From the NCBI RefSeq assembly GCF_001976145.1, contig NZ_MOXD01000004.1:482-64481 (forward strand): 64,000 nt of DNA, in the 5' to 3' direction. The notes beneath the pieces were generated by a model, which worked only from the letters and a program-made list of their open reading frames with translations, did no database searches and had not been told where the DNA came from. Shown piece by piece: positions 32,652-42,120 of the stretch. The position numbers and the translations under genes were made by a program. Source of the DNA: Serratia oryzae. Lineage in GTDB: Bacteria; Pseudomonadota; Gammaproteobacteria; Enterobacterales; Enterobacteriaceae. The stretch's first letter is position 1; each line of letters begins with the position of its first letter.

Positions 32652-33173
32652 ATGTCTGGCAATAGGGACTCCATCCTGCCGCCCATTGCGTGGTTGCCTG
32701 AAAATTCCCCGATACCTGCTACCATTAGCGATTGGCTGATGGAGCTGGGCTCCATGACCCGTCGTTTTGAGCGCTATTGCAGCCTGGTGCAGGTGGAGCC
32801 CCAGCGCGAATGCTTTGTGACCCGCGATCAACTGGGCGAAGAAGCCGAACATTTACCCTACAGCGAACGCTATTGGCTGCGTGAGATCCGGCTGCTGGGA
32901 GATGGTCAGCCCTGGCTCCTGGGGCGGACGGTGATCCCGCAGGAAACGCTGACCGGCCCGGATCAGGCGCTGGTCGATCTAGGCACCGTGCCGCTGGGCC
33001 GCTATCTGTTCAGCAGTAATACGTTAACCCGCGATTATATTAAGGTTGGCCAGCAGGGGGAATTGTGGGCTCGGCGTTCCCGTTTGCGCCTGGCGGATAA
33101 ACCGCTGCTGCTGACGGAGTTATTTTTACCTGCCTCGCCATTGTATCTGGTGAAGGGTGTTTCAGCAGAATAA
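32652..33173 (+). CDS. ubiC: Chorismate--pyruvate lyase
   Basis: Releases pyruvate from chorismate to give 4-hydroxybenzoate, the ubiquinone ring precursor. ATG 32652 with GGAG ten bases upstream gives 173 residues, near the E. coli 165. Longer in-frame starts run back into an ERIC fragment. Family blocks include [60 protein letters not shown] and the near-terminal [10 protein letters not shown], including the conserved active-site Arg and Glu. ubiA follows 15 bases later. Confidence 0.96.
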   Translation: MSGNRDSILPPIAWLPENSPIPATISDWLMELGSMTRRFERYCSLVQVEPQRECFVTRDQLGEEAEHLPYSERYWLREIRLLGDGQPWLLGRTVIPQETLTGPDQALVDLGTVPLGRYLFSSNTLTRDYIKVGQQGELWARRSRLRLADKPLLLTELFLPASPLYLVKGVSAE

Positions 33174-33188
33174 GGGGAGAAGAGGATC

Positions 33189-34055
33189 TTGGAAGGAAGC
33201 GTGACTCAAAGCAAATGGCAGGCCTATAGCCACCTGATGCGCATCGATAAGCCGATTGGCACGCTGCTGTTGCTATGGCCGACGCTGTGGGCATTGTGGC
33301 TGGCCGGGCAAGGGATACCGGCTTTGCCTATATTGCTGGTGTTCGTTCTTGGCGTATTCCTGATGCGTGCAGCAGGCTGTGTGGTCAATGACTATGCCGA
33401 TCGCGCCTTTGACGGGCACGTGAAACGCACCGCTGGCCGCCCGTTGCCCAGTGGCCGGGTCAGTGAAAGAGAAGCCAAAATTCTGTTTGTCGCGCTGGTG
33501 CTGATCTCCTTTGCCCTGGTGCTGACCTTGAATGCCATGACGATCTGGCTGTCGCTGGCGGCACTGGCTCTGGCTTGGGTCTATCCGTTTATGAAGCGCG
33601 TCACCAACCTGCCGCAGGTGGTGTTAGGGGCTGCATTCGGCTGGTCGATTCCGATGGCTTATGCCGCCGTCAGTGAGTCGTTGCCGCTGAGTTGCTGGTT
33701 ACTGTTCCTGGCGAATATCTGCTGGACGGTGGCTTACGATACGCTGTATGCCATGGTGGATCGTGATGATGATGTGAAGATCGGCATTAAGTCCACCGCC
33801 GTGCTGTTTGGCCGCCATGACAAGCTGATTGTCGGGATACTGCAGTTCACTACGCTGTTGCTGATGCTGTGGGTCGGTTATCTGATGCAGCTTGGCGGTG
33901 CCTATTATTGGTCGCTGCTGCTGGCTGGTGCGCTGTTTATCCATCAGCAGAAGCAGATTGCCAGCCGCGAGCGCGATGCCTGCTTCCGTGCTTTCCTGAA
34001 CAACAACTACGTTGGCTTGGTGTTGTTTATCGGTATTGCACTGAGTTATCTCTGA
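33189..34055 (+). CDS. ubiA: 4-Hydroxybenzoate octaprenyltransferase
   Basis: Integral membrane prenyltransferase that attaches the octaprenyl chain to 4-hydroxybenzoate, the product of the preceding gene. The two Asp-rich motifs are [19 protein letters not shown] and [21 protein letters not shown], for Mg-diphosphate binding. About nine helices are predicted. The start TTG 33189 is preferred because [24 protein letters not shown] aligns with the E. coli N-terminus (MEWSLTQNK) and AGAGGA lies upstream. GTG 33201 with AAGGAA is the alternative. 288 residues. Confidence 0.96.
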   Translation: MEGSVTQSKWQAYSHLMRIDKPIGTLLLLWPTLWALWLAGQGIPALPILLVFVLGVFLMRAAGCVVNDYADRAFDGHVKRTAGRPLPSGRVSEREAKILFVALVLISFALVLTLNAMTIWLSLAALALAWVYPFMKRVTNLPQVVLGAAFGWSIPMAYAAVSESLPLSCWLLFLANICWTVAYDTLYAMVDRDDDVKIGIKSTAVLFGRHDKLIVGILQFTTLLLMLWVGYLMQLGGAYYWSLLLAGALFIHQQKQIASRERDACFRAFLNNNYVGLVLFIGIALSYL

Positions 34056-34074
34056 TGGCCTTACGGCCAATATG

Positions 34075-34101
34075 AAAAAGGCACCCGATTTGGGTGCCTT
34101 A
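34075..34101 (-). terminator. Intrinsic terminator of plsB
   Basis: On the minus strand AAGGCACCC / GGGTGCCTT with a five-base loop is followed by TTTTTC. It lies between the converging ends of ubiA and plsB, and may also end ubiA. Confidence 0.8.
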
Positions 34102-34119
34102 GTGGGTTGAAGTCCGTGG

Positions 34120-36585
34120 TTACTCGCCTTCTTTTTCCACGTCCGCCGTTTCCGGCACGTCGTCAGTCTCTTCCGGCGTGCTGACGCTTTCTATCGTCAG
34201 CTTGATTTCTGGCGTGATCAGATCGCTCAACATGGTGTAAACCTCCATGGTGTGCTCGCGGATCGCGTCGCCAATATCGTTGATATAGCCTTCTTCCCGC
34301 AGCGTTGCCACCAGGGTAGAGAACACCGCCTTGTCGAAGAATTCCGGTGCGTTGATACCGTGTAGCACCGACAGGCGCTGAGCCATGATGCGGCTCTCTT
34401 TCTCCAGTGCCCCGCGGTTAATGCTCGGGTTGGCACTGAGGATCGACATGGTAATGGCATAGCGCTGCAGGGTTTCACGGACACCAGCTGCCAGCAGTTG
34501 CAGCGGGCGGATACGCGCCGGGTTCAGCACCAGTTCTTCACCTTTGCTGTTAATCAACTGCTGGCGCGTCAGTTCGTCAATCAGCGGTTGCAGAACGTCC
34601 GGTAGCTGTTCTTTTTCATAGCGCAGGAACAGTTCGGCTTTCAGCATGGGGTAAATCAGGCTGACCTGGCGCAGCAATTCGCTGCGTGACACGCGACGGT
34701 GATGCATCACGATGGTGGCAATCAGCGAAGGCAAGACCAGCATGTGATGGATGTTGTTGCGGTAATAGGTCATCAACACCGCCTGCTCACGCGGCAGGAT
34801 GATGATGTCACCGATGCTGTCCTTCTCCACCTCGAACTTGTTCATGTTCAACGCGTGATCCAGCAATTGCTCCGGCGTTTGCATCGGCACGGTAGCATCT
34901 GGCGAGTAGGGCACGTTGCGCATCAACTGCAGGTAGCAATCCAACTGCTCAATCAACTGTTCCCGGGTCAGCGAACGCTGGCGCGAGGCCAACAACGCGG
35001 TAACACACAGGTTCATGGCATTGGCCGCCGCCGCATTGTTGATACGCACCATGATCCGGGATGCGAGATCGTTGACGGCTGGCGTCAGCCAGCTTGGGCG
35101 CTGGGCTTCGATCGGGTCGATAGATTCGCGCCACTGCGGCACATGATGATTAAGGTAAGAGGTCAATGACAGCGGTTCGCCAAAATTGACGTAGCCCTGG
35201 CCGAGGTTGCGCAGTTTGCGCAGGCCGCGCAGCATCTGCAACAGGCTCTCTTTCTCTTTGGTCGCCCCACGCAGCTCTTTGGCGTAGGTCCCGACCTCCA
35301 TGACATGCTCATAACCGATGTACACTGGCACCAGCGTGATCGGGCGAGCACCCCCACGCAGCATAGCCTGGATGGTCATCGACAGGGTGCCGGTTTTGGG
35401 TTCCAGCAAGCGCCCGGTGCGCGAGCGGCCGCCTTCCACAAAGTATTCCACCGAATAGCCACGGGTGAAGAGTTCGCCGAGATATTCACGGAACACAGTG
35501 GAGTAGAGCTTGTTACCCTTAAACGTACGGCGGATAAAGAACGCACCCAGACGGCGGAAGATCGGCCCAGCCGGCCAGAAGTTGAGGTTGATGCCTGCAG
35601 CGATATGCGGCGGCACCAGCCCCTGATGGTAGAGCACATAAGACAGCAACAGATAGTCCATGTGGCTACGGTGGCAGGGTACGTAGACGATCTCGTGGCC
35701 GTCCTGTGCCAGTTGGCGCACTCGCTCGGCTTTCGTGACGTTGATGCCTTGATATAGCCGGTTCCAGGTCCAGCTCAGCACGCGATCGGAAAGGCGCACG
35801 GCCTCATAGGAGAAATCGGCTGCAATCTCTTCCATCAGGGCGATCGCATTTTGCTGGGCTTTCTCGTGAGAGATCTTTTTACTGCGTGCTTCGTCTTCGA
35901 CCGCTTTCTCAATCGCCTTGGAGGCCAGCAATTTGTTGAACAGATCCTGCCGGGCTGGCAGGCTTGGCCCCACGGCGGCCAAACGCTGACGCGAGAAGTG
36001 CATCCGCGCCACGCGCGCCAGCTTTTGCGCGATGGTTTTATCGGTACCGTGCTCGGTGGCCATTCGCCGCAGGGAAACGGTATTGGAGAAGCGGACAAAG
36101 CTGTCACGCCCTAACCACAGGATGGCGAAGAATTTCTGTACGCCGTTCAGCAGGCGAAGATGCGGTGTTCCATGCCCTTCACGCCCGGGTGAGCGGCCAA
36201 ACATCACCGATACCGGGAGCATCTGAATGTCGAGATCCGGATTGCTGCGGTGCAGATCCAGATAGTCGTGGAACAGTTTTACCGATTCTTCTTTTGGCGT
36301 GTAATAGCGGAAGACGCGCGGGCCCTCATGAACAAACACGTGGCTCGGCAGAACGGCGCCGTCGATCTCCAGCGAGTTAAGCGGATCGGGCAGATCCTGC
36401 GCCAGACACTGGGTGCGCAAGGTGAGCAAATCTGCCTTGGAATTATAAGGTAGAACATACAAAATTGGTCGTGAGGGATCCAACCCTAACTCCGTGACCG
36501 GATCTGAAGGGATAACCTTGCTTCTTACCAACATTTTCAGTGGTAAATTCAATAATTTATAATATATTTTACGCCAACCTAACAT
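34120..36585 (-). CDS. plsB: Glycerol-3-phosphate acyltransferase
   Basis: Acylates sn-glycerol 3-phosphate at position 1, the first step of phospholipid synthesis at the inner membrane. ATG 36585 gives [20 protein letters not shown], matching the E. coli N-terminus; longer in-frame starts lack family similarity. With 821 residues it is slightly longer than E. coli (807), partly from an acidic tail ([19 protein letters not shown]). The HX4D catalytic motif HRSHMD lies at 305-310. Further motifs are [31 protein letters not shown] and [12 protein letters not shown]. It is divergent from dgkA, another phospholipid gene, as in E. coli. Confidence 0.97.
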   Translation of the reverse strand: MLGWRKIYYKLLNLPLKMLVRSKVIPSDPVTELGLDPSRPILYVLPYNSKADLLTLRTQCLAQDLPDPLNSLEIDGAVLPSHVFVHEGPRVFRYYTPKEESVKLFHDYLDLHRSNPDLDIQMLPVSVMFGRSPGREGHGTPHLRLLNGVQKFFAILWLGRDSFVRFSNTVSLRRMATEHGTDKTIAQKLARVARMHFSRQRLAAVGPSLPARQDLFNKLLASKAIEKAVEDEARSKKISHEKAQQNAIALMEEIAADFSYEAVRLSDRVLSWTWNRLYQGINVTKAERVRQLAQDGHEIVYVPCHRSHMDYLLLSYVLYHQGLVPPHIAAGINLNFWPAGPIFRRLGAFFIRRTFKGNKLYSTVFREYLGELFTRGYSVEYFVEGGRSRTGRLLEPKTGTLSMTIQAMLRGGARPITLVPVYIGYEHVMEVGTYAKELRGATKEKESLLQMLRGLRKLRNLGQGYVNFGEPLSLTSYLNHHVPQWRESIDPIEAQRPSWLTPAVNDLASRIMVRINNAAAANAMNLCVTALLASRQRSLTREQLIEQLDCYLQLMRNVPYSPDATVPMQTPEQLLDHALNMNKFEVEKDSIGDIIILPREQAVLMTYYRNNIHHMLVLPSLIATIVMHHRRVSRSELLRQVSLIYPMLKAELFLRYEKEQLPDVLQPLIDELTRQQLINSKGEELVLNPARIRPLQLLAAGVRETLQRYAITMSILSANPSINRGALEKESRIMAQRLSVLHGINAPEFFDKAVFSTLVATLREEGYINDIGDAIREHTMEVYTMLSDLITPEIKLTIESVSTPEETDDVPETADVEKEGE

Positions 36586-36784
36586 AACAACATAAAGCCT
36601 CTTGTTAGCAATGCGCCGCAAGCATACCAGAAACCGGGTAGCAGATCTGTGGCGTCGGGATTTCCCGAGGCGCGGGGACCTCTGGAAACATATAGTTAAA
36701 TTATACCCTATGGATTGCAAGTTGCCGCTAGGCTGCGGCTTGAAAGACTATGGGTATATTACCTTTGAGAAAGGTGTCTTTAAT

Positions 36785-37153
36785 ATGGCAAATAAAGCAA
36801 CCGGCCTGGCACGCATTATCAAAGCGGCAGGCTATTCATACAAAGGCTTAACCGCGGCCTGGCAGAACGAAGCCGCATTCCGCCAGGAATCGGTTGCGGC
36901 CGTGGTGGCCATCATACTGGCGATTTGGCTGGATGTGGGTGCGATAGCACGCATTTTATTGATCGGTTCGGTCCTGCTGGTGATGATTATCGAACTCCTC
37001 AACAGCGCCATTGAGGCCGTCGTCGATCGGGTGGGAACGGATTACCATGAACTCTCGGGCCGGGCAAAAGACATGGGGTCGGCGGCGGTCTCACTGACGA
37101 TTGTGCTGGCGCTGCTCGTCTGGGGCTCGGTGCTGTGGCAGCATTTCAGTTGA
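36785..37153 (+). CDS. dgkA: Diacylglycerol kinase
   Basis: Small trimeric inner-membrane kinase recycling diacylglycerol to phosphatidic acid. 122 residues, identical in length to E. coli. It has an amphipathic N-terminal helix, three membrane segments (about 30-48, 54-73, 98-118) and the catalytic block NEAAFRQE plus ELLNSAIEAVVDR with the conserved Glu residues. ATG 36785 is chosen for its match MANKATGLARIIKAAGYS and GAGAAAGG upstream. Divergent from plsB. Confidence 0.97.
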   Translation: MANKATGLARIIKAAGYSYKGLTAAWQNEAAFRQESVAAVVAIILAIWLDVGAIARILLIGSVLLVMIIELLNSAIEAVVDRVGTDYHELSGRAKDMGSAAVSLTIVLALLVWGSVLWQHFS

Positions 37154-37229
37154 AAAGGGGCGTAATGTTGCGAACTGCTTCGCTAATCCCTGATTTTTAT
37201 TTATTCTTCGGTTCCCAATCCCGGCTTAC

Positions 37230-37266
37230 CTGTATATACTCACAGCAAGACTGTATAAACAAACAG
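37230..37266 (+). promoter_or_regulatory. Two LexA boxes upstream of lexA
   Basis: CTGTATATACTCACAG (37230-37245) and CTGTATAAACAAACAG (37251-37266) fit CTG-N10-CAG. Their pairing and spacing are as in the E. coli lexA promoter, giving SOS control and autoregulation. Confidence 0.96.
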
Positions 37267-37274
37267 GGGGCGGA

Positions 37275-37883
37275 ATGAAAGCACTAACTACCAGGCAGCA
37301 AGAGGTCTACGACCTGATTCGCGATCATATTGCGCAAACGGGCATGCCACCAACACGTGCCGAGATCGCCATGCGTCTGGGATTTCGTTCGCCTAATGCT
37401 GCGGAAGAGCATTTGAAAGCGCTGGCCCGCAAAGGGGTGATCGAGATTGTCTCCGGTGCTTCGCGCGGTATCCGCTTGCTGATGGAAGATGAAGAAGGGT
37501 TACCTCTGATCGGCCGCGTGGCCGCCGGTGAACCTTTGCTGGCCGAGCAACATATTGAAGGGCATTACAAGGTCGATCCCTCCTTGTTCAAGCCTAACGC
37601 TGATTTTCTGCTGCGTGTTAACGGCATGTCGATGCGTGATATCGGTATTCTTGACGGCGATCTGCTGGCGGTGCATAAAACCCAGGACGTGCGTAATGGC
37701 CAGGTCGTGGTGGCACGTATCGAAGATGAAGTCACGGTCAAGCGCCTGAAAAAACACGGTAACGTGGTTGAGCTGCTGCCGGAAAACAGCGATTTCCAGC
37801 CGATCGTGGTCGATCTGCGCCAACAGAATTTCACCATTGAAGGTTTAGCCGTGGGCGTAATCCGCAACGGTGACTGGATCTAA
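37275..37883 (+). CDS. lexA: LexA, SOS repressor/autoprotease
   Basis: Represses SOS genes and cleaves itself when RecA filaments form. 202 residues as in E. coli. The N-terminal winged HTH is [29 protein letters not shown]. The cleavage bond Ala84-Gly85 lies in RVAAGEP and the catalytic dyad is Ser119 (NGMSM) and Lys156 (VTVKRLKK), all at E. coli numbering. GGGGGCGG precedes the ATG. Two LexA boxes lie upstream. dinF follows after an ERIC element. Confidence 0.98.
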   Translation: MKALTTRQQEVYDLIRDHIAQTGMPPTRAEIAMRLGFRSPNAAEEHLKALARKGVIEIVSGASRGIRLLMEDEEGLPLIGRVAAGEPLLAEQHIEGHYKVDPSLFKPNADFLLRVNGMSMRDIGILDGDLLAVHKTQDVRNGQVVVARIEDEVTVKRLKKHGNVVELLPENSDFQPIVVDLRQQNFTIEGLAVGVIRNGDWI

Positions 37884-37909
37884 ACGTTATTGTTCTGATT
37901 GATACTCTA

Positions 37910-38036
37910 TATACCCAAAATAATTCAAGTTGCTTGTAGGCGGCAACTGAATGAATCCCCAGGAGCTTACTCAAGTAAGTGACTGGGGTGAGTGAAGGCA
38001 GTCAACACCCAAGCAACTTGAAGTATGAAGGGTATA
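37910..38036. repeat. Complete 127-bp ERIC element between lexA and dinF
   Basis: Exactly 127 bases with near-perfect ends TATACCCAAAATAATTCAAG and CTTGAAGTATGAAGGGTATA. The canonical core is CCCCAGGAGCTTACTCAAGT followed by AAGTGACTGGGGTGAG. It fills most of the gap between lexA and dinF. In E. coli those genes are only some 20 bases apart. Confidence 0.97.
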
Positions 38037-38110
38037 TCTACATCGCTCCAGCTCTGGGGCGATATCTTTTCTAAACGCCCATCACCGCACGGCTACGGGA
38101 ACATTTCACT

Positions 38111-39457
38111 ATGCGCCTGATCTCTGCTTTTACCAGCGATACCGATAAAGCCTTGTGGCGCCTGGCGTTGCCGATGATCTTCTCCAATATCACCGTTCCC
38201 TTGCTTGGCCTGGTGGATACTGCCGTTATCGGCCATCTTGATAGCCCGACCTATCTCGGCGGGGTTGCCGTGGGCTCCATGGCGACCAGTTTCCTGTTCA
38301 TGATGTTGCTGTTCCTGCGTATGAGCACCACCGGGCTGGCAGCGCAGGCGCTGGGCGCTCAGGATCCGCAACGGCTGGCCAAGGCCTTGATGCAACCTCT
38401 GTTGCTGGCGCTGGTGGCCGGATTGGTGATTGTGCTGCTGCGTGAGCCATTGATCATATTGGCGTTGCAGATTGTCGGGGGCGACAAGGCCGTCTTGGCG
38501 CAGGCGCGGTTGTTTTTGGAGATCCGCTGGCTGAGTGCACCGGCGGCACTGGCTAACATGGTGCTGCTTGGCTGGTTATTGGGCGTGCAGTATGTGCGGG
38601 CCCCAGTGATTTTGCTGATCGTCGGTAACCTGCTGAATATTGTGCTGGATATCTGGCTGGTGATGGGATTGGGCTGGAATGTGCAGGGCGCGGCGGCAGC
38701 CACGGCGGTTGCCGAGTATGTCACGCTGGTGCTGGGCCTGTGGCTATCGTGGCGGGTGCTGAGAATACGCGGGATTTCGCTGGCGATGTTGCGTCGGGCC
38801 TGGCGCGGTAATCTGCGCCGTTTGCTGGCGCTTAATCGCGACATTATGCTGCGTTCGTTATTACTGCAGCTGTGTTTTGCCTCGTTAACCATTCTTGGTG
38901 CGCGTATGGGCAGTGAAGTGGTGGCGGTTAACGCGGTGCTGATGAATCTGCTGACCTTCACCGCTTACGCGCTTGATGGTTTTGCCTATGCCGTCGAGGC
39001 GCATTCTGGCCATGCTTATGGCGCACGGGACGATCGCCAACTGCATAACGTATGGCGTGCGGCTTGCAGGCAAGCTTGCCTGGTGGCGCTCGCTTTTGCC
39101 GTGGTTTATGGGGTGAGCGGGCAGCTGATTGTGGCGGCCTTAACCTCGCTACCGGAGCTGCGTGCGCTGGCAAACCAATACCTGCCCTGGCAAGTGGTGC
39201 TGCCGTTGGTGGGCGTGTGGTGTTATCTGCTGGACGGCATGTTTATTGGTGCGACTCGTGGGGCAGAAATGCGTAATAGTATGGCGGTGGCCGCCGCCGG
39301 TTATGGGCTGACGTTATTCACCTTGCCGATGCTGGGTAATCACGGCTTATGGTTGGCTCTGATGGTGTTTCTGGCCTTGCGTGGAGCGGCATTAGGGTGG
39401 ATCTGGCACAGCCACCGCCTGCGGGGGACCTGGTTTCCATCAAGCCATAACGTTTGA
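38111..39457 (+). CDS. dinF: DinF, MATE-family efflux protein
   Basis: A 448-residue membrane protein of the MATE family with about 12 helices, encoded after lexA as in E. coli and therefore expected to be damage-inducible. Typical segments: the N-terminal LALPMIFSNITVPLLGLVDTAVIGHL and the second-half NAVLMNLLTFTAYALDGFAYAVEA. Reported roles of DinF include protection from oxidative stress and bile salts; the substrate is uncertain. ATG 38111 is used. An ERIC element separates it from lexA by 227 bases in total. Confidence 0.95.
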   Translation: MRLISAFTSDTDKALWRLALPMIFSNITVPLLGLVDTAVIGHLDSPTYLGGVAVGSMATSFLFMMLLFLRMSTTGLAAQALGAQDPQRLAKALMQPLLLALVAGLVIVLLREPLIILALQIVGGDKAVLAQARLFLEIRWLSAPAALANMVLLGWLLGVQYVRAPVILLIVGNLLNIVLDIWLVMGLGWNVQGAAAATAVAEYVTLVLGLWLSWRVLRIRGISLAMLRRAWRGNLRRLLALNRDIMLRSLLLQLCFASLTILGARMGSEVVAVNAVLMNLLTFTAYALDGFAYAVEAHSGHAYGARDDRQLHNVWRAACRQACLVALAFAVVYGVSGQLIVAALTSLPELRALANQYLPWQVVLPLVGVWCYLLDGMFIGATRGAEMRNSMAVAAAGYGLTLFTLPMLGNHGLWLALMVFLALRGAALGWIWHSHRLRGTWFPSSHNV

Positions 39458-39500
39458 GAGCGGGGGAACGTGGCGCTAGGGGGCTGCATGGTTACCGCAC

Positions 39501-40010
39501 TTATTTCTTCTTGATTGCGATACTGTGGTCATGATCGCAATCGTGCTTATTTTCACAGGCTTCTACCTCAACGCAGGCCGAACACAGGCCGTGTGCTTCA
39601 ACCACGCTATGGCGCAGCGCAAATCCTGATTCTGTTGCCAGTTTCTGCAGCGTTTCTTCCACACCTTCCGTTGTGCGCTCGGTCACTTGCCCACAGCGAT
39701 CGCAAATAAACAGCGCAGAGGTGTGCATGGGCTGTTCAAAGTGATGGCACAGCACATAGCTGTTGGCCGATTCGACACGGTGGATAAAACCTTGTTCCAG
39801 CAAAAAATCCAACGCTCGGTATACCGTGGGCGGCTTAGCCTGAGGTTCGGCGACGCGCAGCAGATCGAGCAGATCGTAAGCGCTGATTGCACCGGGTTGC
39901 TCTGCCATCAGGCGTAACACTTCCAGCCGTTGCGGGGTGAGTCGCACGTTGCGTTGCTGACAGATTTGTTCAGCCTGCGCGAGCAGCTTTTGCTGGTTGG
40001 TTGAGTTCAT
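39501..40010 (-). CDS. zur: Zur, zinc-uptake regulator
   Basis: Fur-family repressor of zinc uptake genes when zinc is plentiful. ATG 40010 gives 169 residues and MNSTNQQKLLAQAEQICQQR, matching the E. coli start; an in-frame longer start lacks similarity. The winged helix RNVRLTPQRLEVLRLM and AKPPTVYRALDFLLEQGF is followed by zinc ligands ICDRCG, HSVVEAHGLCSACVEVEACENKHDCDHDH. It is placed next to dinF, with its 3' end 43 bases from the dinF stop. Confidence 0.96.
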   Translation of the reverse strand: MNSTNQQKLLAQAEQICQQRNVRLTPQRLEVLRLMAEQPGAISAYDLLDLLRVAEPQAKPPTVYRALDFLLEQGFIHRVESANSYVLCHHFEQPMHTSALFICDRCGQVTERTTEGVEETLQKLATESGFALRHSVVEAHGLCSACVEVEACENKHDCDHDHSIAIKKK

Positions 40011-40253
40011 GGCAAATATCCCGGTACGCAAAGAAGCTGATTTTAACATGTTTCAGCAGAATCGCCGAGGGTTGTGCCATTTATCCACATAATGCGGTGT
40101 TAATCGGCAGCCTAGGGTTGAAGCGAATATTTAAAATGAGAAACCGCTCACGATTTCTTGCCGTTCTGTTCGAACGAGTGAATTCTGGGGTAGGTTTTGG
40201 CATGAGGTAGCGGTATAACGCGCAGCAGGAACGCTTTTATCGGGAGCTTTAAC

Positions 40254-40826
40254 ATGACAGAAAGAGAAAAATTGCTGCGTGGCGAGATCTATAACAGCCG
40301 TGATGAAGAGTTGATTGCCCTGTATCACCGGGCGCGCGGCCTGACCAAACGGCTGGCGGCCCTGGACTCCCATCAGGCTGCAGAGAAGAAAAACCTGTTG
40401 CGTGAACTGTTTGCTGCCTGGGGGGATGAAAGCTGGATCGAATTGCCGTTCTGGTGTGACTATGGCCAGCATATCAGCATCGGTAAAAACTGCTTTATCA
40501 ACGTTAATGCGGTATTTCTCGACTGCAACACCATTACCATTGGTGATAACACGCTGATCGGCCCGAATGTGCAAATCTACACGCCAAGCCATCCGCTCAA
40601 GGCCAGCGAGCGCTTTAGCGGTAATCCTGCTTTTCCGTTTAAAACCTCGGCCAAGCCGGTGACGATCGGCTGCAACGTCTGGATCGGCGGGAACGTGGTG
40701 ATCCTGCCGGGTGTGACCATTGGTGATGGCACCACCATTGGCGCAGGTAGCGTGGTCACCGGAGATATTCCGGCCAACGTATTGGCGCTGGGGCAACCGT
40801 GCCGGGTGATCCGCGCACTGGAATAG
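40254..40826 (+). CDS. maa: Sugar O-acetyltransferase (Maa/LacA family)
   Basis: A 190-residue acetyl-CoA-dependent acetyltransferase with the left-handed beta-helix hexapeptide repeat (about 70-175). Landmarks: N-terminal MTEREKLLRGEIYNSRDEEL, central NCFINVNAVFLDCNTITIGDNTLIGPNVQIYTPSHP with the catalytic His, and IGGNVVILPGVTIGDGTTIGAGSVV. This matches maltose O-acetyltransferase (Maa), but family members acetylate several sugars, so the substrate is inferred. It stands alone between zur and the sigma/anti-sigma operon. Confidence 0.82.
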   Translation: MTEREKLLRGEIYNSRDEELIALYHRARGLTKRLAALDSHQAAEKKNLLRELFAAWGDESWIELPFWCDYGQHISIGKNCFINVNAVFLDCNTITIGDNTLIGPNVQIYTPSHPLKASERFSGNPAFPFKTSAKPVTIGCNVWIGGNVVILPGVTIGDGTTIGAGSVVTGDIPANVLALGQPCRVIRALE

Positions 40827-40831
40827 CGGCT

Positions 40832-41587
40832 TCAGCTTGCCAACGCTTGCCGCAATTGGGTGGCAAGCGCGTTCATCTGTTGGGGAGGATTATGGCCAAT
40901 CAGCATAAAGCTATGGCTGTTATCAGACCAGTACACCAGATTCATCCCCATACGCCGTTCACTTTCTGCTGATGCTTCGCCAGGTTGCTGAATGATGCAC
41001 AAGGCCAGCGGCCCATATTGCCCATCAATATAGGTTAGCTGCGCGATGCGCTTGCCGTCGTAAGCCAGTATTCGCGCATTCTTCAGCGTTGCTCCCGTTA
41101 ATACCAACTGCTGCGGCAGCAAAGTGATACTGAGCTGCTCGCCAGCATATTGCAGTTGAGCGGCCAGTTCTTGCGGGGAAGGGGGATTACCAGCCAGCGT
41201 TTCTGGCGTATACAGCGCCATATACTGTGCCACCAGGCTGCGCCAGTTCTCTTCCGGCTGGTTGAGCTGCAGGAAGAGGCGATCGCCTGCTACCCCTAAC
41301 GCCAGAAAGCCAATGGCTGCTGCCATCAGCCTGCGGCGGGTGATCCTGGGTGGAGCAGGCCGTAAGAGCGTTTGCAGGCCCGCCTGTAGCCGTTGCACCG
41401 GCGCTTCGTCGAGCAGTGGCTGGAAAGCGGTTTTGAACGGCAGGTTGCTGCCAGCCAGAAAGGCCAGGCGAGCCGCCAGTTCTGGATCTCTGGTGAGGCG
41501 TTGCTCCAGATCATGTCGCTGTGAGCGCTCCAGTTGATCATCCAGATAAGCGACCAGCAGTTCGTCAACATCGTGATGAGCGCTCAA
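40832..41587 (-). CDS. Putative transmembrane anti-sigma factor
   Basis: A 251-residue protein starting at TTG 41587, which overlaps the sigma gene stop (TTGA), so the two are coupled. The N-terminal part (1-80) has an anti-sigma-like helical segment HHDVDELLVAYLDDQLERSQRHDLEQRLTRDPEL, without the HxxxCxxC zinc motif of ZAS proteins. One membrane segment follows at about 87-106 (LMAAAIGFLALGVAGDRLFL) after a run of arginines. The rest is a periplasmic domain with a beta-rich end (RRMGMNLVYWSDNSHSFMLIGH). It probably holds the adjacent ECF sigma factor at the membrane. The signal is unknown. Confidence 0.8.
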   Translation of the reverse strand: MSAHHDVDELLVAYLDDQLERSQRHDLEQRLTRDPELAARLAFLAGSNLPFKTAFQPLLDEAPVQRLQAGLQTLLRPAPPRITRRRLMAAAIGFLALGVAGDRLFLQLNQPEENWRSLVAQYMALYTPETLAGNPPSPQELAAQLQYAGEQLSITLLPQQLVLTGATLKNARILAYDGKRIAQLTYIDGQYGPLALCIIQQPGEASAESERRMGMNLVYWSDNSHSFMLIGHNPPQQMNALATQLRQALAS

Positions 41588-42033
41588 GATTTTTCTCCTG
41601 TCGACCGCGCCGGTATGTCCTGCAAGGCACTGTCGTTCGCCAGCCTCAGGCGGGCGGTAGCCAGGCGGCTCATGATGGTGCCGAGCGGCACACCAAGCAC
41701 CTCGGCCGCTTCCCGGTAGGGCAGATCTTCCACGTACACCAGAAAGACCGCATTACGCTGCGCTTCCGGTAGCCGGTTCACGCGCTGCATCACCTGATTG
41801 GTCCAGATAGGATCGTCGTTGCTCGCTGAGTCAGCAAGTTCCTCTGCGTCGACAAAGCCTTGCCCCTGACGAATATGCTGCGCCCGAACTTCATTGAGCC
41901 AGATAGAGTGCAGAATAGAGAACAGCCAGCGATCCATACGCGTACCCGCGCTAAACTGTGCGGCACGCTCGAGCGCCCGCACACAGGTGGCCTGAACCAA
42001 ATCGTCGGCAATATCCCGCCTGTGGCAAAGCAC
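41584..42033 (-). CDS. ECF-type RNA polymerase sigma factor
   Basis: A small sigma-70-family protein of the ECF type. Sigma region 2 covers DIADDLVQATCVRALERAAQFSAGTRMDRWLFSILHSIWLNEVRAQ. Region 4 is MQRVNRLPEAQRNAVFLVYVEDLPYREAAEVLGVPLGTIMSRLATARLRL. From GTG 42033 (149 residues) the protein lacks the first helix of region 2. The frame stays open upstream to the TPR gene stop and encodes SNDAIRNEIGQYLSRLWRYG, just what is missing. The only well-placed Shine-Dalgarno (GGAGG, 42109-42105) precedes an ATC at 42099, so a non-standard start is possible. Third-base overlap with the anti-sigma gene downstream. Confidence 0.88.
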   Translation of the reverse strand: MLCHRRDIADDLVQATCVRALERAAQFSAGTRMDRWLFSILHSIWLNEVRAQHIRQGQGFVDAEELADSASNDDPIWTNQVMQRVNRLPEAQRNAVFLVYVEDLPYREAAEVLGVPLGTIMSRLATARLRLANDSALQDIPARSTGEKS

Positions 42034-42120
42034 CAGGCCATAGCGCCACAGGCGGGAAAGATATTGCCCGATCTCGTTGCGAATCGCGTCGTTGCTGATA
42101 GCTGCCTCCGAGGTGCAACC

